Part shown: positions 17,682 through 26,464 of the stretch, piece after piece
Position numbering within the stretch: position 1 is the first letter of the stretch
Layout: each line of letters opens with the position of its first letter
From: Betaproteobacteria bacterium
Lineage (GTDB): Bacteria > Pseudomonadota > Gammaproteobacteria > Burkholderiales > SG8-41
Direction: 5' to 3'
Length of the DNA stretch: 38,114 nt
Assembly (NCBI GenBank): GCA_016199545.1
Contig: JACQGN010000234.1
Location: 1 to 38,114, forward strand
Notes under the pieces: model-generated
What the model was told of the DNA's origin: nothing
Databases searched by the model: none
What the model saw: only the letters and a program-made list of their open reading frames with translations
Translations under genes and position numbers: made by a program

Positions 17682-18656
17682 ATGAGATCGCCCAGCATAG
17701 TCGCGCGGACACTGACCACCCTCGTATTATTCGCGCTCGCCGCTACGGCCGCTGCCCAGCAGCCTTATCCAAGCAAGCCAATCCGCCTCATTACGCCGTA
17801 CCCACCTGGAGGCGGCACCACCGTAGTCGCTCGTCTTCTCGGCCAGAAGCTTACCGAAAGCTGGGGCCAGTACGTAATTGTTGACAACCGTCCCGGCGGC
17901 AACACGATCATCGGCACCGAAGCGGCGGCCAAAGCCCCGCCTGATGGCTATACCCTGGTATTGCAGGTCAGCACCTTTGTGATCGTCCCCAGCCTGATCG
18001 CCACGCCTTACGACCCTGTCAAGAACTTTGCTCCGATCGCCAATCTTGCCAAGAGCGACTACGTTCTGGTCGTTCATCCATCGATACCGGCCAACGATTT
18101 AAAGGAACTCATCGCTCTGGCCAAAGCCAGGCCGGGAAAACTCAATTACGGCTCGACGGGCACCGGCGGTGTGCAGCATCTGGCAGGTGAATCGTTGAAC
18201 ATCATCGCGGGAATAAAGATGCAACACATTCCCTACAAAGGTTCGGGGCAGCTCCTCCCCGACCTCTTTGGAGGGCAAATACAGGTGGCTTTCCAAGTAC
18301 CCATATCGGCGATTGCTAACATCAAGAGCGGCAAACTCAAGGGGATCGCAATCGGCGGTGACCAGCGCTTGCCAGCCCTGCCGCAGGTACCCACGTTCGC
18401 CGAGGCCGGCCTGCCGGGTTTCGGGGTGAACACCTGGTTCGGGATCCTCGCGCCAGCCAGAACCCCACGGGCGATCGTCGACAAACTGTCGACCGGGATT
18501 GGCAAGATCCTGTCCTTGCCGGACACCAGGCAAAAACTGGACAGCCTGGGCCTGACTCCCTTCTTCTCCACCCCGGAGCAGTTCGCCGCGCTGATAAAAG
18601 CCGACACGGCGCATTACGCAAAGATCATCAAGACCGCCGACATCAAAGGCGAGTAA
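17682..18656 (+). CDS. Bug/TctC-family tripartite tricarboxylate transporter substrate-binding protein
   Basis: AAGGAGG RBS then MRSPSIVARTLTTLVLFALAATAAAQQPYPSKPIRLITPYPPGGGTTVVARLLGQKL...VDNRPGGNTIIGTEAAAKAPPDGYTL. Confidence 0.95.
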   Translation: MRSPSIVARTLTTLVLFALAATAAAQQPYPSKPIRLITPYPPGGGTTVVARLLGQKLTESWGQYVIVDNRPGGNTIIGTEAAAKAPPDGYTLVLQVSTFVIVPSLIATPYDPVKNFAPIANLAKSDYVLVVHPSIPANDLKELIALAKARPGKLNYGSTGTGGVQHLAGESLNIIAGIKMQHIPYKGSGQLLPDLFGGQIQVAFQVPISAIANIKSGKLKGIAIGGDQRLPALPQVPTFAEAGLPGFGVNTWFGILAPARTPRAIVDKLSTGIGKILSLPDTRQKLDSLGLTPFFSTPEQFAALIKADTAHYAKIIKTADIKGE

Positions 18657-18669
18657 CGGGCTTGCCGAT

Positions 18670-19659
18670 TTATTCTTTACGCAATCCTGTCTTTTCGATC
18701 ACCCGCCGCCACTTGGCGTGGTCGATACGGATGCGCTCGGCGAAGGCTTCAGGCGTGCTCACGACCGGATCGGAACCGTCGCCCGCCATGATCTCGCGAA
18801 AGCGCGGAGACAGTACGACCTTGTGGATCTCCTGATTGAGGCGCATCACCAACGCACGTGGTGTACCGGCCGGCGCCAGGACGCCGTTCCAGCTATCCGC
18901 GTTAAAACCCGGGTATCCCGACTCCGCCACCGTGGGCACGTCGGGAAGTCCGGTCGCGCGTCGACCGCCCGCAACGGCAAGCGCACGCAAGCGGCCGCTT
19001 CGAACATGCAAGATCGTATTGATCGCGCCACCGAACATCACCTGCACTTCGCCGCCGAGCATCGCGGTGAGCGCCGGTCCGGTACCCTTGTACGGTATGT
19101 GCGTCAGGTCCATCCCGGTCATCTGCTTGAGCAACTCCATCGGCAGCATCGTCGCCGCCGAGCTTGCGCCGTAGTTGATCTGCCCGGAGCGCGCCCTTGC
19201 AAAGGCAATGAAATCCTTCAGCGTTTTCACCGGCAGCGAGGAATGCACGACCAGGATGGCCGATGATTCCGTCGTCAGCGTAACCGGCGCGAAATCCCTG
19301 ATCGAATCGTAAGGCACTTTGCGCAGATTCGGCGCGATGGTCAACGTCCCCAGATTGGCCAGCAGCAGCGTATAACCGTCGGCCGGTGCACGTGCACCGA
19401 TCTCCGTGCCAATCGTGCCCTCGGCGCCGGCGCGATTGTCGACCACGAAAGTCCGACCGAGCGACTCGCCAAGCAACTGCGCAAGCGCGCGGGCGACCGT
19501 ATCGGTACCGCCGCCCGCCGAGAACGGCGATATGAACCGCACGGGCTTGACGGGATAGCGCTCCGGCGAAAACGCGCCTGGCGCCTGGGCGAACGCCAAC
19601 GTGGACGCCGTCAGAAGCAATACGACGGACGTGCGAGAGAAATGATGCCGGTAACTCAT
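18670..19659 (-). CDS. Bug/TctC-family tripartite tricarboxylate transporter substrate-binding protein
   Basis: YPVKPVRFISPFSAGGGTDTVARALAQLLGESLGRTFVVDNRAGAEGTIGTEIGARAPADGYTLLL...THIPYKGTGPALTAMLGGEV. Confidence 0.95.
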   Translation of the reverse strand: MSYRHHFSRTSVVLLLTASTLAFAQAPGAFSPERYPVKPVRFISPFSAGGGTDTVARALAQLLGESLGRTFVVDNRAGAEGTIGTEIGARAPADGYTLLLANLGTLTIAPNLRKVPYDSIRDFAPVTLTTESSAILVVHSSLPVKTLKDFIAFARARSGQINYGASSAATMLPMELLKQMTGMDLTHIPYKGTGPALTAMLGGEVQVMFGGAINTILHVRSGRLRALAVAGGRRATGLPDVPTVAESGYPGFNADSWNGVLAPAGTPRALVMRLNQEIHKVVLSPRFREIMAGDGSDPVVSTPEAFAERIRIDHAKWRRVIEKTGLRKE

Positions 19660-19698
19660 CGGTCGAGCGAAGCGATAAAGTCGTTAGAGTCGTTAGGC

Positions 19699-19775
19699 CT
19701 TTACTTTATAGCACTGATCCCTTCATTACATTGACCAGCACCGAGTGAATATAAAGTAAAGCTCTGACCCCGTTA
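19699..19775. repeat. Inverted-repeat intergenic element with GGGGTCAGAG motif
   Basis: CTTTACTTTATA (19699-19710) and TATAAAGTAAAG (19750-19761), then CTCTGACCCCGTTAC. Confidence 0.55.
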
Positions 19776-19790
19776 CGCAGGGTCGTCGGA

Positions 19791-20714
19791 TCAGCGCGGT
19801 GCGGCGTCTTCGTGCAGGAACGCTCGAAGCGCGACGAGCAGGTCCGCGGGATTGTCGCCCTGCACGGTGTGACCGGCTCCCTCGATCCTGACCCAGCGCC
19901 CCTGGCGGAGACGGGCGGCCAGGCGCTCGGCGTCTTCGTCGTGAAAGACGTCGCTCTGGGCGCCGCGCACGACCAGGGTCGGGCACTCCACCGCGTCCGC
20001 GGCCGACCACAGGAGCTCGCGCCGGCGCGCGCGCGCGCCGGGATCGACCTTGCCGCGGTGGCGCTGGTCGTACTTCCACATGAAGCGGCCGTCCGGCATG
20101 CGGCGCAGGTTGTGCAGGAGACTCCGCCGCAGCAACTCGCGGTTGCGGCGCGGGTTGAACGCCAGCGCCCGGTCGACGAACTGGTCGACGGAGTCCAGCG
20201 GCGTGGCTTCCGAGGTGAACGCCTGAATCTTGCGAATGCCATCGGTCCTGACCTCGGGCCCGGTGTCGACGAGAACCAGCCCGGCGAGGCGCCGGCTGTG
20301 CTGGCCGGCCCATGCGAGCGCATTGGCGCCGCCGAGCGACATGCCCACGAGGACGAAGCGATCGAGACCCAGGGTGTGGACGAACGCCTCGAGATCGCCC
20401 ACGTGGCTCTCGATCGAGTAGTCCATCTGGGGCGACCACTCGCTCTCGCCGTGGCCGCGCTGGTCCAGCGCCACGCAGTGCCGCTCGAGCCGCAGGGCCG
20501 CGCACACGAGATCCCACGTGTGGGCGTTGAGGCCGCCGCCGTGGAGGAATACGACGGGGGGTAGCCCCGGCGTGCCCCAGTCCAGATAGTGAAAGCGCAT
20601 GCGCCGGAGCAGCAGGTGGTGCTCGTCCGGCAACACGACCTCGTCAAGGGGGATGCCGGCGGTGACCGCCGACAGCGCGAGATGCACGCGGAACTCTTCA
20701 GCACTGAGGCTCAT
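19791..20714 (-). CDS. Alpha/beta-fold hydrolase
   Basis: VVFLHGGGLNAHTWDLVCAAL, DQRGHGESEW, VLVGMSLGGANALAWAG nucleophile elbow, GAGHTVQGDNPADLLVALRAFL. Confidence 0.93.
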   Translation of the reverse strand: MSLSAEEFRVHLALSAVTAGIPLDEVVLPDEHHLLLRRMRFHYLDWGTPGLPPVVFLHGGGLNAHTWDLVCAALRLERHCVALDQRGHGESEWSPQMDYSIESHVGDLEAFVHTLGLDRFVLVGMSLGGANALAWAGQHSRRLAGLVLVDTGPEVRTDGIRKIQAFTSEATPLDSVDQFVDRALAFNPRRNRELLRRSLLHNLRRMPDGRFMWKYDQRHRGKVDPGARARRRELLWSAADAVECPTLVVRGAQSDVFHDEDAERLAARLRQGRWVRIEGAGHTVQGDNPADLLVALRAFLHEDAAPR

Positions 20715-20745
20715 GAACGCTCCTGACCGGGGATGACGAACTCCC

Positions 20746-20955
20746 TAGCAGCCTGTCCGACTTAACACTTCGACAGGCTGCTATAAGCAAAACCGGCCGC
20801 AGACTTCACACATTGCAACCCGAGACCTTCTCAAGACGATGTCGCCTTGCACAATTCTTCACGGTTCGCTCCACTCGAATTCCTTTCTTGCGACCTCTTG
20901 CTCGGCCGGTTTTGCCTAAGGAGCTTGTCGCATCTTGAGTCCGACAAGCTCCTAG
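20746..20955 (-). repeat. REPIN/MITE-like element, copy C (inverted relative to A and B)
   Basis: TAGCAGCCTGTCC../CGACAGGCTGCTA; inner arms GCAAAACCGGCCG(20787-20799)/CGGCCGGTTTTGC(20903-20915); AGGAGCTTGTCG(20919-20930)/CGACAAGCTCCT(20942-20953). Confidence 0.85.
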
Positions 20956-21104
20956 CGGTCGCGTTCGACGGCATCTGGACAGGACTCGATCACCCACGGA
21001 CCGAAGCTACTGCCGCAGCAGGAGCGTGTCAACCCCGCCGCCGTTGCAGCGCTCGCCACCGTGGCCCGGGACACGATGGCGAACGAAAATCAATCCGGCA
21101 GCGC

Positions 21105-21195
21105 TGTCGCCGCGCCGAGCCCGCGCGCCGGGAGCAGGTACGGACGCGGTGCCGGACTGCAATGGGCCTTCGGTCCTAATGGGGGACCGGCAGTC
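21105..21195. repeat. GC-rich intergenic repeat family, copy 2
   Basis: GCCGCGCCGAGCCCGCGCGCCGGGAGC ... CGGTCCTAATGGGGGACCGG. Confidence 0.6.
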
Positions 21196-21344
21196 GCACT
21201 CCCGCTTGAATGATGATACACGGGGGCGGAGAATGACGCTCAAGAACGACGTCGTTCCGAGTGTCGCGTTCAACAGAAAGTTCTCCACCTCGGCAATGAG
21301 TCTAAGAGTGGCTAACGCATAGTGGACCACGTGTTCGGGTTATT

Positions 21345-22355
21345 ATGACAGGCACTCTAGATCGACGCCGCTTCCTCGCGCAGGCTGCCAGCGCGTTGCT
21401 GGGCGGTGTGGCTGCCGTTATGCCACGCGGCATGCAGGGTGCAACGCTGCGAGGCGCAACCCGGTTGGAAAAAATGTCGCAGCCATTTGAAGCCTCCGGC
21501 GGAGGAACGTCCGACATCACGCTGTTCTTGTGCGGCGATGTCATGACCGGGCGCGCGATCGACCAGATCCTCACTTTTCCGAACAAACCGCACCTCTTCG
21601 AGCCCTACATGCGCTCGGCGCTGGGCTATGTGGACCCGGCGGAGCAGGCAACGGGGCGGATCAAGCGCCCCGTTAACTTCGCCTACATTTGGGGGGATGC
21701 CCTGGCGGAGTTTGAGCGCGCGCGGCCGGACGTCCGGATCATCAATCTCGAAACGGCCGTCACCGCGGCCGAGGATGCATGGCCGGGCAAGGGGATTCAC
21801 TACCGCATGCATCCCGCCAACGTCCCGTGCCTCACCGCGGCAAGGATCGACTGCTGTGTGCTCGCCACAAAGCGGCCTCGCGACGTGGTGGTAATTTCAT
21901 TCCACTGGGGTAGCAACTGGGGCTTTGATATCCCACGGGAGCATCGCGCCTTCGCACACCACTTGATCGACGCGGCAGGCGTGGACATCGTGCATGGTCA
22001 TTCCTCGCACCATCCCCGGGGCATCGAGCTCTACCATGACAAGCTCATCCTGCATGGCTGCGGCGATTTGCTGAACGACTACGAGGGCATCGGAGGATAC
22101 GATGCATACCGTGGCGAACTCGCACTGATGTACTTCCCGACGGTGGATGCGGCAACCGGAAGGTTGCTGCGCCTCGTCATGACGCCGACCCGGACCCGCC
22201 ATCTGCGCGTGAACCGCGCGCCGCAAGAGGCTGTAGACTGGCTGGGGAAAACGCTCGACCGCGAGGGAAACAAGTTCGGCACACGCGTCGAACGCCAGGC
22301 TGATAATACGTTTCTCCTGCGCTGGGGTGAGCGCGCTGCCGTTCGCCTGCCATGA
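21345..22355 (+). CDS. CapA-family protein (poly-gamma-glutamate synthesis-like), internally deleted
   Basis: Tat-like RRRFLAQAASALLGG; DITLFLCGDVMTGRAIDQIL, DVRIINLETAVTAAEDAWPGKGIHYRMHPANVPCLTAARIDCCVLA, VVISFHWGSNWGFDIPREHRAFAHHLIDAAGVDIVHGHSSHHPRGIELY. Confidence 0.85.
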   Translation: MTGTLDRRRFLAQAASALLGGVAAVMPRGMQGATLRGATRLEKMSQPFEASGGGTSDITLFLCGDVMTGRAIDQILTFPNKPHLFEPYMRSALGYVDPAEQATGRIKRPVNFAYIWGDALAEFERARPDVRIINLETAVTAAEDAWPGKGIHYRMHPANVPCLTAARIDCCVLATKRPRDVVVISFHWGSNWGFDIPREHRAFAHHLIDAAGVDIVHGHSSHHPRGIELYHDKLILHGCGDLLNDYEGIGGYDAYRGELALMYFPTVDAATGRLLRLVMTPTRTRHLRVNRAPQEAVDWLGKTLDREGNKFGTRVERQADNTFLLRWGERAAVRLP

Positions 22356-22588
22356 ACGGCCAGAGTCTCGCGATTCGAGTGGAGTGCTACGCCGGCCATC
22401 GCAGCGCCGAGACGCTGCTACGGTTTCATCTCGGCGAGCGCAAGGTCGAAATACTCGACGTGGTGGATCGCCGGCTCGGACCGGATCATCGCTACTTCAA
22501 GGTCAAAGGCGACGATGGCGGAACCTACATCGTTCGCTACCACGTACCATCGGACCGCTGGGAACTTACAATATTCTGCGCCGGCTAG
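22352..22588 (+). CDS. Small uncharacterised protein (78 aa)
   Basis: 4-bp overlap with the CapA gene; MNGQSLAIRVECYAGHRSAETLLRFHLGERKVEILDVVDRRLGPDHRYFKVKGDDGGTYIVRYHVPSDRWELTIFCAG. Confidence 0.65.
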   Translation: MNGQSLAIRVECYAGHRSAETLLRFHLGERKVEILDVVDRRLGPDHRYFKVKGDDGGTYIVRYHVPSDRWELTIFCAG

Positions 22589-22684
22589 GAGCTCGCCGAA
22601 CCCGGCATGTTGCTGTTCTTCCCGGCCTGTTTCGAGCATTCCGTGGACGCCAATGCGAGCGCGGATGAGCGCATAAGACAATAG
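22589..22684 (+). pseudogene. C-terminal remnant of a 2OG-Fe(II) oxygenase-like protein
   Basis: ELAEPGMLLFFPACFEHSVDANASADERIRQ* resembles the PGxLvlFPsxxeHsVxxN...RIS tail of 2OG-Fe(II) oxygenases. Confidence 0.45.
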
Positions 22685-22757
22685 TTGCACTGGCTGGCCG
22701 CGCTGCGGTACATTGAACGCGCACGGATTCGAACTGCCGGCATAACAACGGGAGCGG

Positions 22758-23213
22758 ATGAGAATGCCAATCAATTCAGATGAAGGAATTCGCGAAGTAC
22801 TGAGCAGCACGAAGACGATCGCCCTGGTGGGGGCGAGTCCGAACCCGGAACGCGCCAGCCACTCGGTCATGCACTACATGATGGACCGCGGCTATCGCGT
22901 GATCCCGGTGAACCCCAACGTAAAGGAAGTCCTCGGGCAGAAGACCGTGGCCGCGCTGAAAGACATCAAGGAGCCGGTGGACATGGTGGACGTGTTCCGC
23001 AGGTCGGAGCATGTGGGGAGGCTGTGTGACGAGGCAATCGCGATCAGCGCCAAGTCGATATGGTTACAGTTGGGCGTGATCGATGAAGAGGCTGCCAGGA
23101 GAGCGGAGGCCGCCGGATTGAAGGTTGTCATGGATCGCGGCCCTGCGATCGACATGCCGCGCTTAGGCATGGGACCCCCGAACCCGCACAAACCCAAGCG
23201 GCCCGGTAAATAG
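22758..23213 (+). CDS. CoA-binding domain protein (YccU-like)
   Basis: TIALVGASPNPERASHSVMHYMMDRGYRVIPVNPN...VDMVDVFRRSEHV...IWLQLGVIDEEAARRAEAAGLKVVMDRG. Confidence 0.92.
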   Translation: MRMPINSDEGIREVLSSTKTIALVGASPNPERASHSVMHYMMDRGYRVIPVNPNVKEVLGQKTVAALKDIKEPVDMVDVFRRSEHVGRLCDEAIAISAKSIWLQLGVIDEEAARRAEAAGLKVVMDRGPAIDMPRLGMGPPNPHKPKRPGK

Positions 23214-23253
23214 CTCCCGGCCTACCGCCGCAAATCACAGCGCGCGCTGCTCG

Positions 23254-24599
23254 CTAAGCTCTCTTTGCGAGACGGTCCAGCACCGGGCGGATGCTGGTGA
23301 GCGTTTCGATTGCCAGTAACATCTGCGTTGTTTCCCTGGCAGCCTCGGTGCCGATCACTTCCGCGGCGTTCCGAACATACTTCTCGATCACGAGCGCCGG
23401 CGGCGCGGGTCGTCTCGCGTCGCCAAGCGGGTATTCGATGGGCTGCACGATCGTCGTTCCCGTTGCCTCGATTATCAACGCCCCAAGAGGCCCCTGCTTT
23501 GCCGAGGCGGGATCTTCCACCGTTTTGAATTTCGCGAGGTGGCGTTGCAACTCCGGCCGCTTGAATGTCTTGTCCGAAAACGTGGACTTGATGACCTGCC
23601 CGTCCAGAATCGCGCACGCGACCGGATATTCGTATCCGAACTTGCCGGAAAACTCCCCGGTCGGCCGAACGCGGAAGTAGGGTTGCAGATGCGGCACGCG
23701 GATCTCGAGGAAAGTGATGTCCTCGAGCCGCATCCCGGTCTGCTCTCGAAATTGCAGCGCGGCGTCTATGGCCCCTTGCGCGATATAGCCACAGGGATAT
23801 TTCTTCAAGCGCCAGGTATCAGCGATATGCCACTCCCCGAGGCCTTGCGTGGCATGACCCACATCCACGCCCTCCATCCTGCCCGCGGCAACCACGCTGT
23901 AGATATACCCGAGCGGTGCATCAAGCGCGTCTGGGTTCGATTCGAATCCGCTCGCGGCCAGTTCCGCGGCCATGACGCCGGCCTGGGACGCGATGCCGCC
24001 GTGGAGCGGTTTGGTGTGCGTTCCGAAATTGCCGGTAATGCCGCCCGCCTGCGAGGCCGCGATTCCCCACGCATGACGTTGCTGCGAACTGGTGAGACCC
24101 AGCAGCTTGCCCGACACGGTGGCAGAGGTCAGTGGTCCGAACATCGCGGTACTGTGCAGTCCGTGGAACTGATCCGCGCGCCTTGGGACAATTCGCGACA
24201 GCGCTTCGCCACCTCGTACCCTGCAATGTAGGCCTCGAGCAGTTCACGCCCGCTGCGGTCCTGCGTTTCTCCCGTCGCCAGCATAGCCGGAACCAGGACA
24301 ACGCTCGGATGCCCGAAACTGGAGCAGTCATCGAAATCGAGGGTATGCCCCAGCGTGCCATTCACGAGCGCGGCGAGCCAAGTGGAAGTCTTGCGTGGCG
24401 TGCCGAACACGGTGGCCTCGTTCGCAGCGCAGCGATTGACCATATCCTGGACTCTGATGCCGGGGTCCTCGCCGACCCCGGCAAGGGCGACGCCGATCTG
24501 GTCAAGCACACCCAGCTTCGCAACCTCGACCTCCCGCTGCGGAACCCTGTCCAGCGTCACACTCTTCACGTAATCCGCGAGTATCTGCCCGAATTCCAT
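23254..24599 (-). pseudogene. MmgE/PrpD-family protein interrupted by a frameshift
   Basis: MEFGQILADYVKSVTLDRVP...NGTLGHTLDFDDCSSFGHPSVVLVPAMLA...AYIAGYEVAKR | ADQFHGLHSTAMFGPLTSATVSGKLLGLTSSQQRHAWGIAASQAGGITGNFGTHTKPLHGG. Confidence 0.85.
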
Positions 24600-24799
24600 G
24601 TCGTCTCCCGTTTGACAGTGCCCTTGGCATCATTGACTCGCCACTTCACGTGAGCATAGCATCAGTCCCGGGAGAACGACGCAAGCGAGCAGTAACTGCG
24701 CAGGGCGGCCGAACGACGATGCAGGGCTACAATCGTCACGATGACATGGCCGACAGCAGGTCGATCACGCATATTACTCAGGCACGACAAGGAGGGAAG

Positions 24800-26200
24800 A
24801 TGGGCACGACGCAACGGATGGCTCGCTTTATCGCAGATGGCAAGTTCGAAGAAATCCCGGCCCCGGCCGTGAATCTGTCAAAGCTTTGCCTGTTGGACGC
24901 GGTAGGCTGCGCCATCTATGGCACCACACGCCCGCTGGGCAAGATCATGACCGGTCTGGTCGACGAACTCGGCGGCAAGCCTGTGTGCAGAGTGCTGGGA
25001 ACGCGCATCGAGACCAACGCGGTCAACGCCGCGATGGCTAATGGCACGCTGGGGCATTCCGAGGATTTCGACGATTTTGCCGCCGGCCACCAGGCAGTGC
25101 TGCTGATGCCCGTGGTGCTCGCCTTAGGCGAAGAACTGCATGTCAGCGGCAAGCATGCTCTGCTCTCCTACATCGTCGGTTTTGACATCACCACCAATGT
25201 CACCCACAGTATGGGAGAAGATCACTACGGCAAGGGCTGGCACAACACCTCCAGCATAGGCACCTTGGGATCCACTGCTGCGGCGGCGAAGATGCTGGGT
25301 CTGGACGAGATGCAGACGCGCATGGCCTTGGGTATTGGTGCGAGCCAGGCTTCCGGCCTGCGCGGCAACTTCGGCACGATGACCAAACCCTTCCATCCCG
25401 GCAACGCCTGTCGCGCAGCGGTCACGGCCGCCAAGATGGCACAGAAGGGCTACGAGGCCAACCCGGACATCATGGAGCATCGGTTTGGCTACGCAGCGGT
25501 GTATGGCGAGGAAATGATGAGCCTCAGCAACATTACGCGCCACCTGGGCAACCCTTGGGCTCTCATGGGCAGCGGCCGAAACGTGGCCAATGGCATTCAA
25601 ATCAAGATCTGGCCCTGCTGCGGCGGCACCCACGGCGCCAACACCGCCATGACGCATCTGTTGGAGAAGCACCGCTTCAAGGCGGAGGACGTCGAATCGG
25701 TGGACATCATTACGACGCACGAGCCCTCCTGCATGGCGCCAAACCTGCGCTGGCCTAAGTCCGGTCTGCAAGGCAAGTTCTCCACCTGGTACACCGTCTC
25801 TTCCATGATTGTCGATGGCGGCAAATTGGATCTCTCCAGTTTCACCGATGAGGCGGCTAACCGACCGAGGGTCCAGGACATGCTGCGCAGGGTAAACGTT
25901 ACCCAGGACCCGGATACCACGGGACGGCCCCACCGCTCGCGGGGAGGCGGGCACTGGTGGGATGTGAGCGTGACCCTGAAAAATGGCGAGCGCTTGGTCG
26001 CACCCCGCGTCGAAGCCAACGGTGGCCGCGGCGATACCTACGGTTGGGAAACCAGGGATGCTGTATTCGACAAGTTCAAGATGCTGGCTGGCGCGGTGCT
26101 CAAGCCTGCTCAGGTGGACTCGGCGCTCAATGCGATCATGGATATGGACAAAGCCCCGGATGTACGCAGCGTCGTCGACACGGCGATCCTGCCGCGCTAA
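24800..26200 (+). CDS. MmgE/PrpD-family protein
   Basis: GGAGG RBS then MGTTQRMARFIADGKFEE; MANGTLGHSEDFDDFAAGHQAVLLMPVVLALGE, IGASQASGLRGNFGTMTKPFHPGNACRAAV, KIWPCCGGTHGANTAM. Confidence 0.94.
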   Translation: MGTTQRMARFIADGKFEEIPAPAVNLSKLCLLDAVGCAIYGTTRPLGKIMTGLVDELGGKPVCRVLGTRIETNAVNAAMANGTLGHSEDFDDFAAGHQAVLLMPVVLALGEELHVSGKHALLSYIVGFDITTNVTHSMGEDHYGKGWHNTSSIGTLGSTAAAAKMLGLDEMQTRMALGIGASQASGLRGNFGTMTKPFHPGNACRAAVTAAKMAQKGYEANPDIMEHRFGYAAVYGEEMMSLSNITRHLGNPWALMGSGRNVANGIQIKIWPCCGGTHGANTAMTHLLEKHRFKAEDVESVDIITTHEPSCMAPNLRWPKSGLQGKFSTWYTVSSMIVDGGKLDLSSFTDEAANRPRVQDMLRRVNVTQDPDTTGRPHRSRGGGHWWDVSVTLKNGERLVAPRVEANGGRGDTYGWETRDAVFDKFKMLAGAVLKPAQVDSALNAIMDMDKAPDVRSVVDTAILPR

Positions 26201-26407
26201 GAGTGTGTCGGGCTTAGTCCCGACACACTCTTTACGCAAAACCGCTCGCAGGAAAACAGTGCAATCAGCCTCAATCAATGCGGATTCGGTTGGATCCGTA
26301 TCATCATTCATGGTCTCTGGAGGTCACTTCAGCGACTTCTGTAGCAAATGTGCGGGCGGTTTTGCATTTAGCAGCCTGTCGGAGATGCAAGTCCGACAGG
26401 CTGCTAG
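26199..26407 (+). repeat. REPIN/MITE-like element, copy B
   Basis: AAGAGTGTGTCGGG/CCCGACACACTCTT(26199-26232); inner arms GCAAAACCGCTCGCA(26236-26250)/TGCGGGCGGTTTTGC(26351-26365); TAGCAGCCTGTCGGA(26369-26383)/TCCGACAGGCTGCTA(26392-26406). Confidence 0.85.
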
Positions 26408-26464
26408 CCTGGACAACGAGGCGTGTTGCTGCGCGACACTTGAGCCTGTACCCAAGGAGGCGCC

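Noticed and set aside
25124-26311. 395-aa minus-strand ORF sharing an AVLRKECVGxKxDTL peptide with the 15943-17583 ORF
   Set aside because: The shared peptide comes from translating the terminal hairpin and inner stem of the repeat, not from protein homology; the rest is antisense to MmgE/PrpD.
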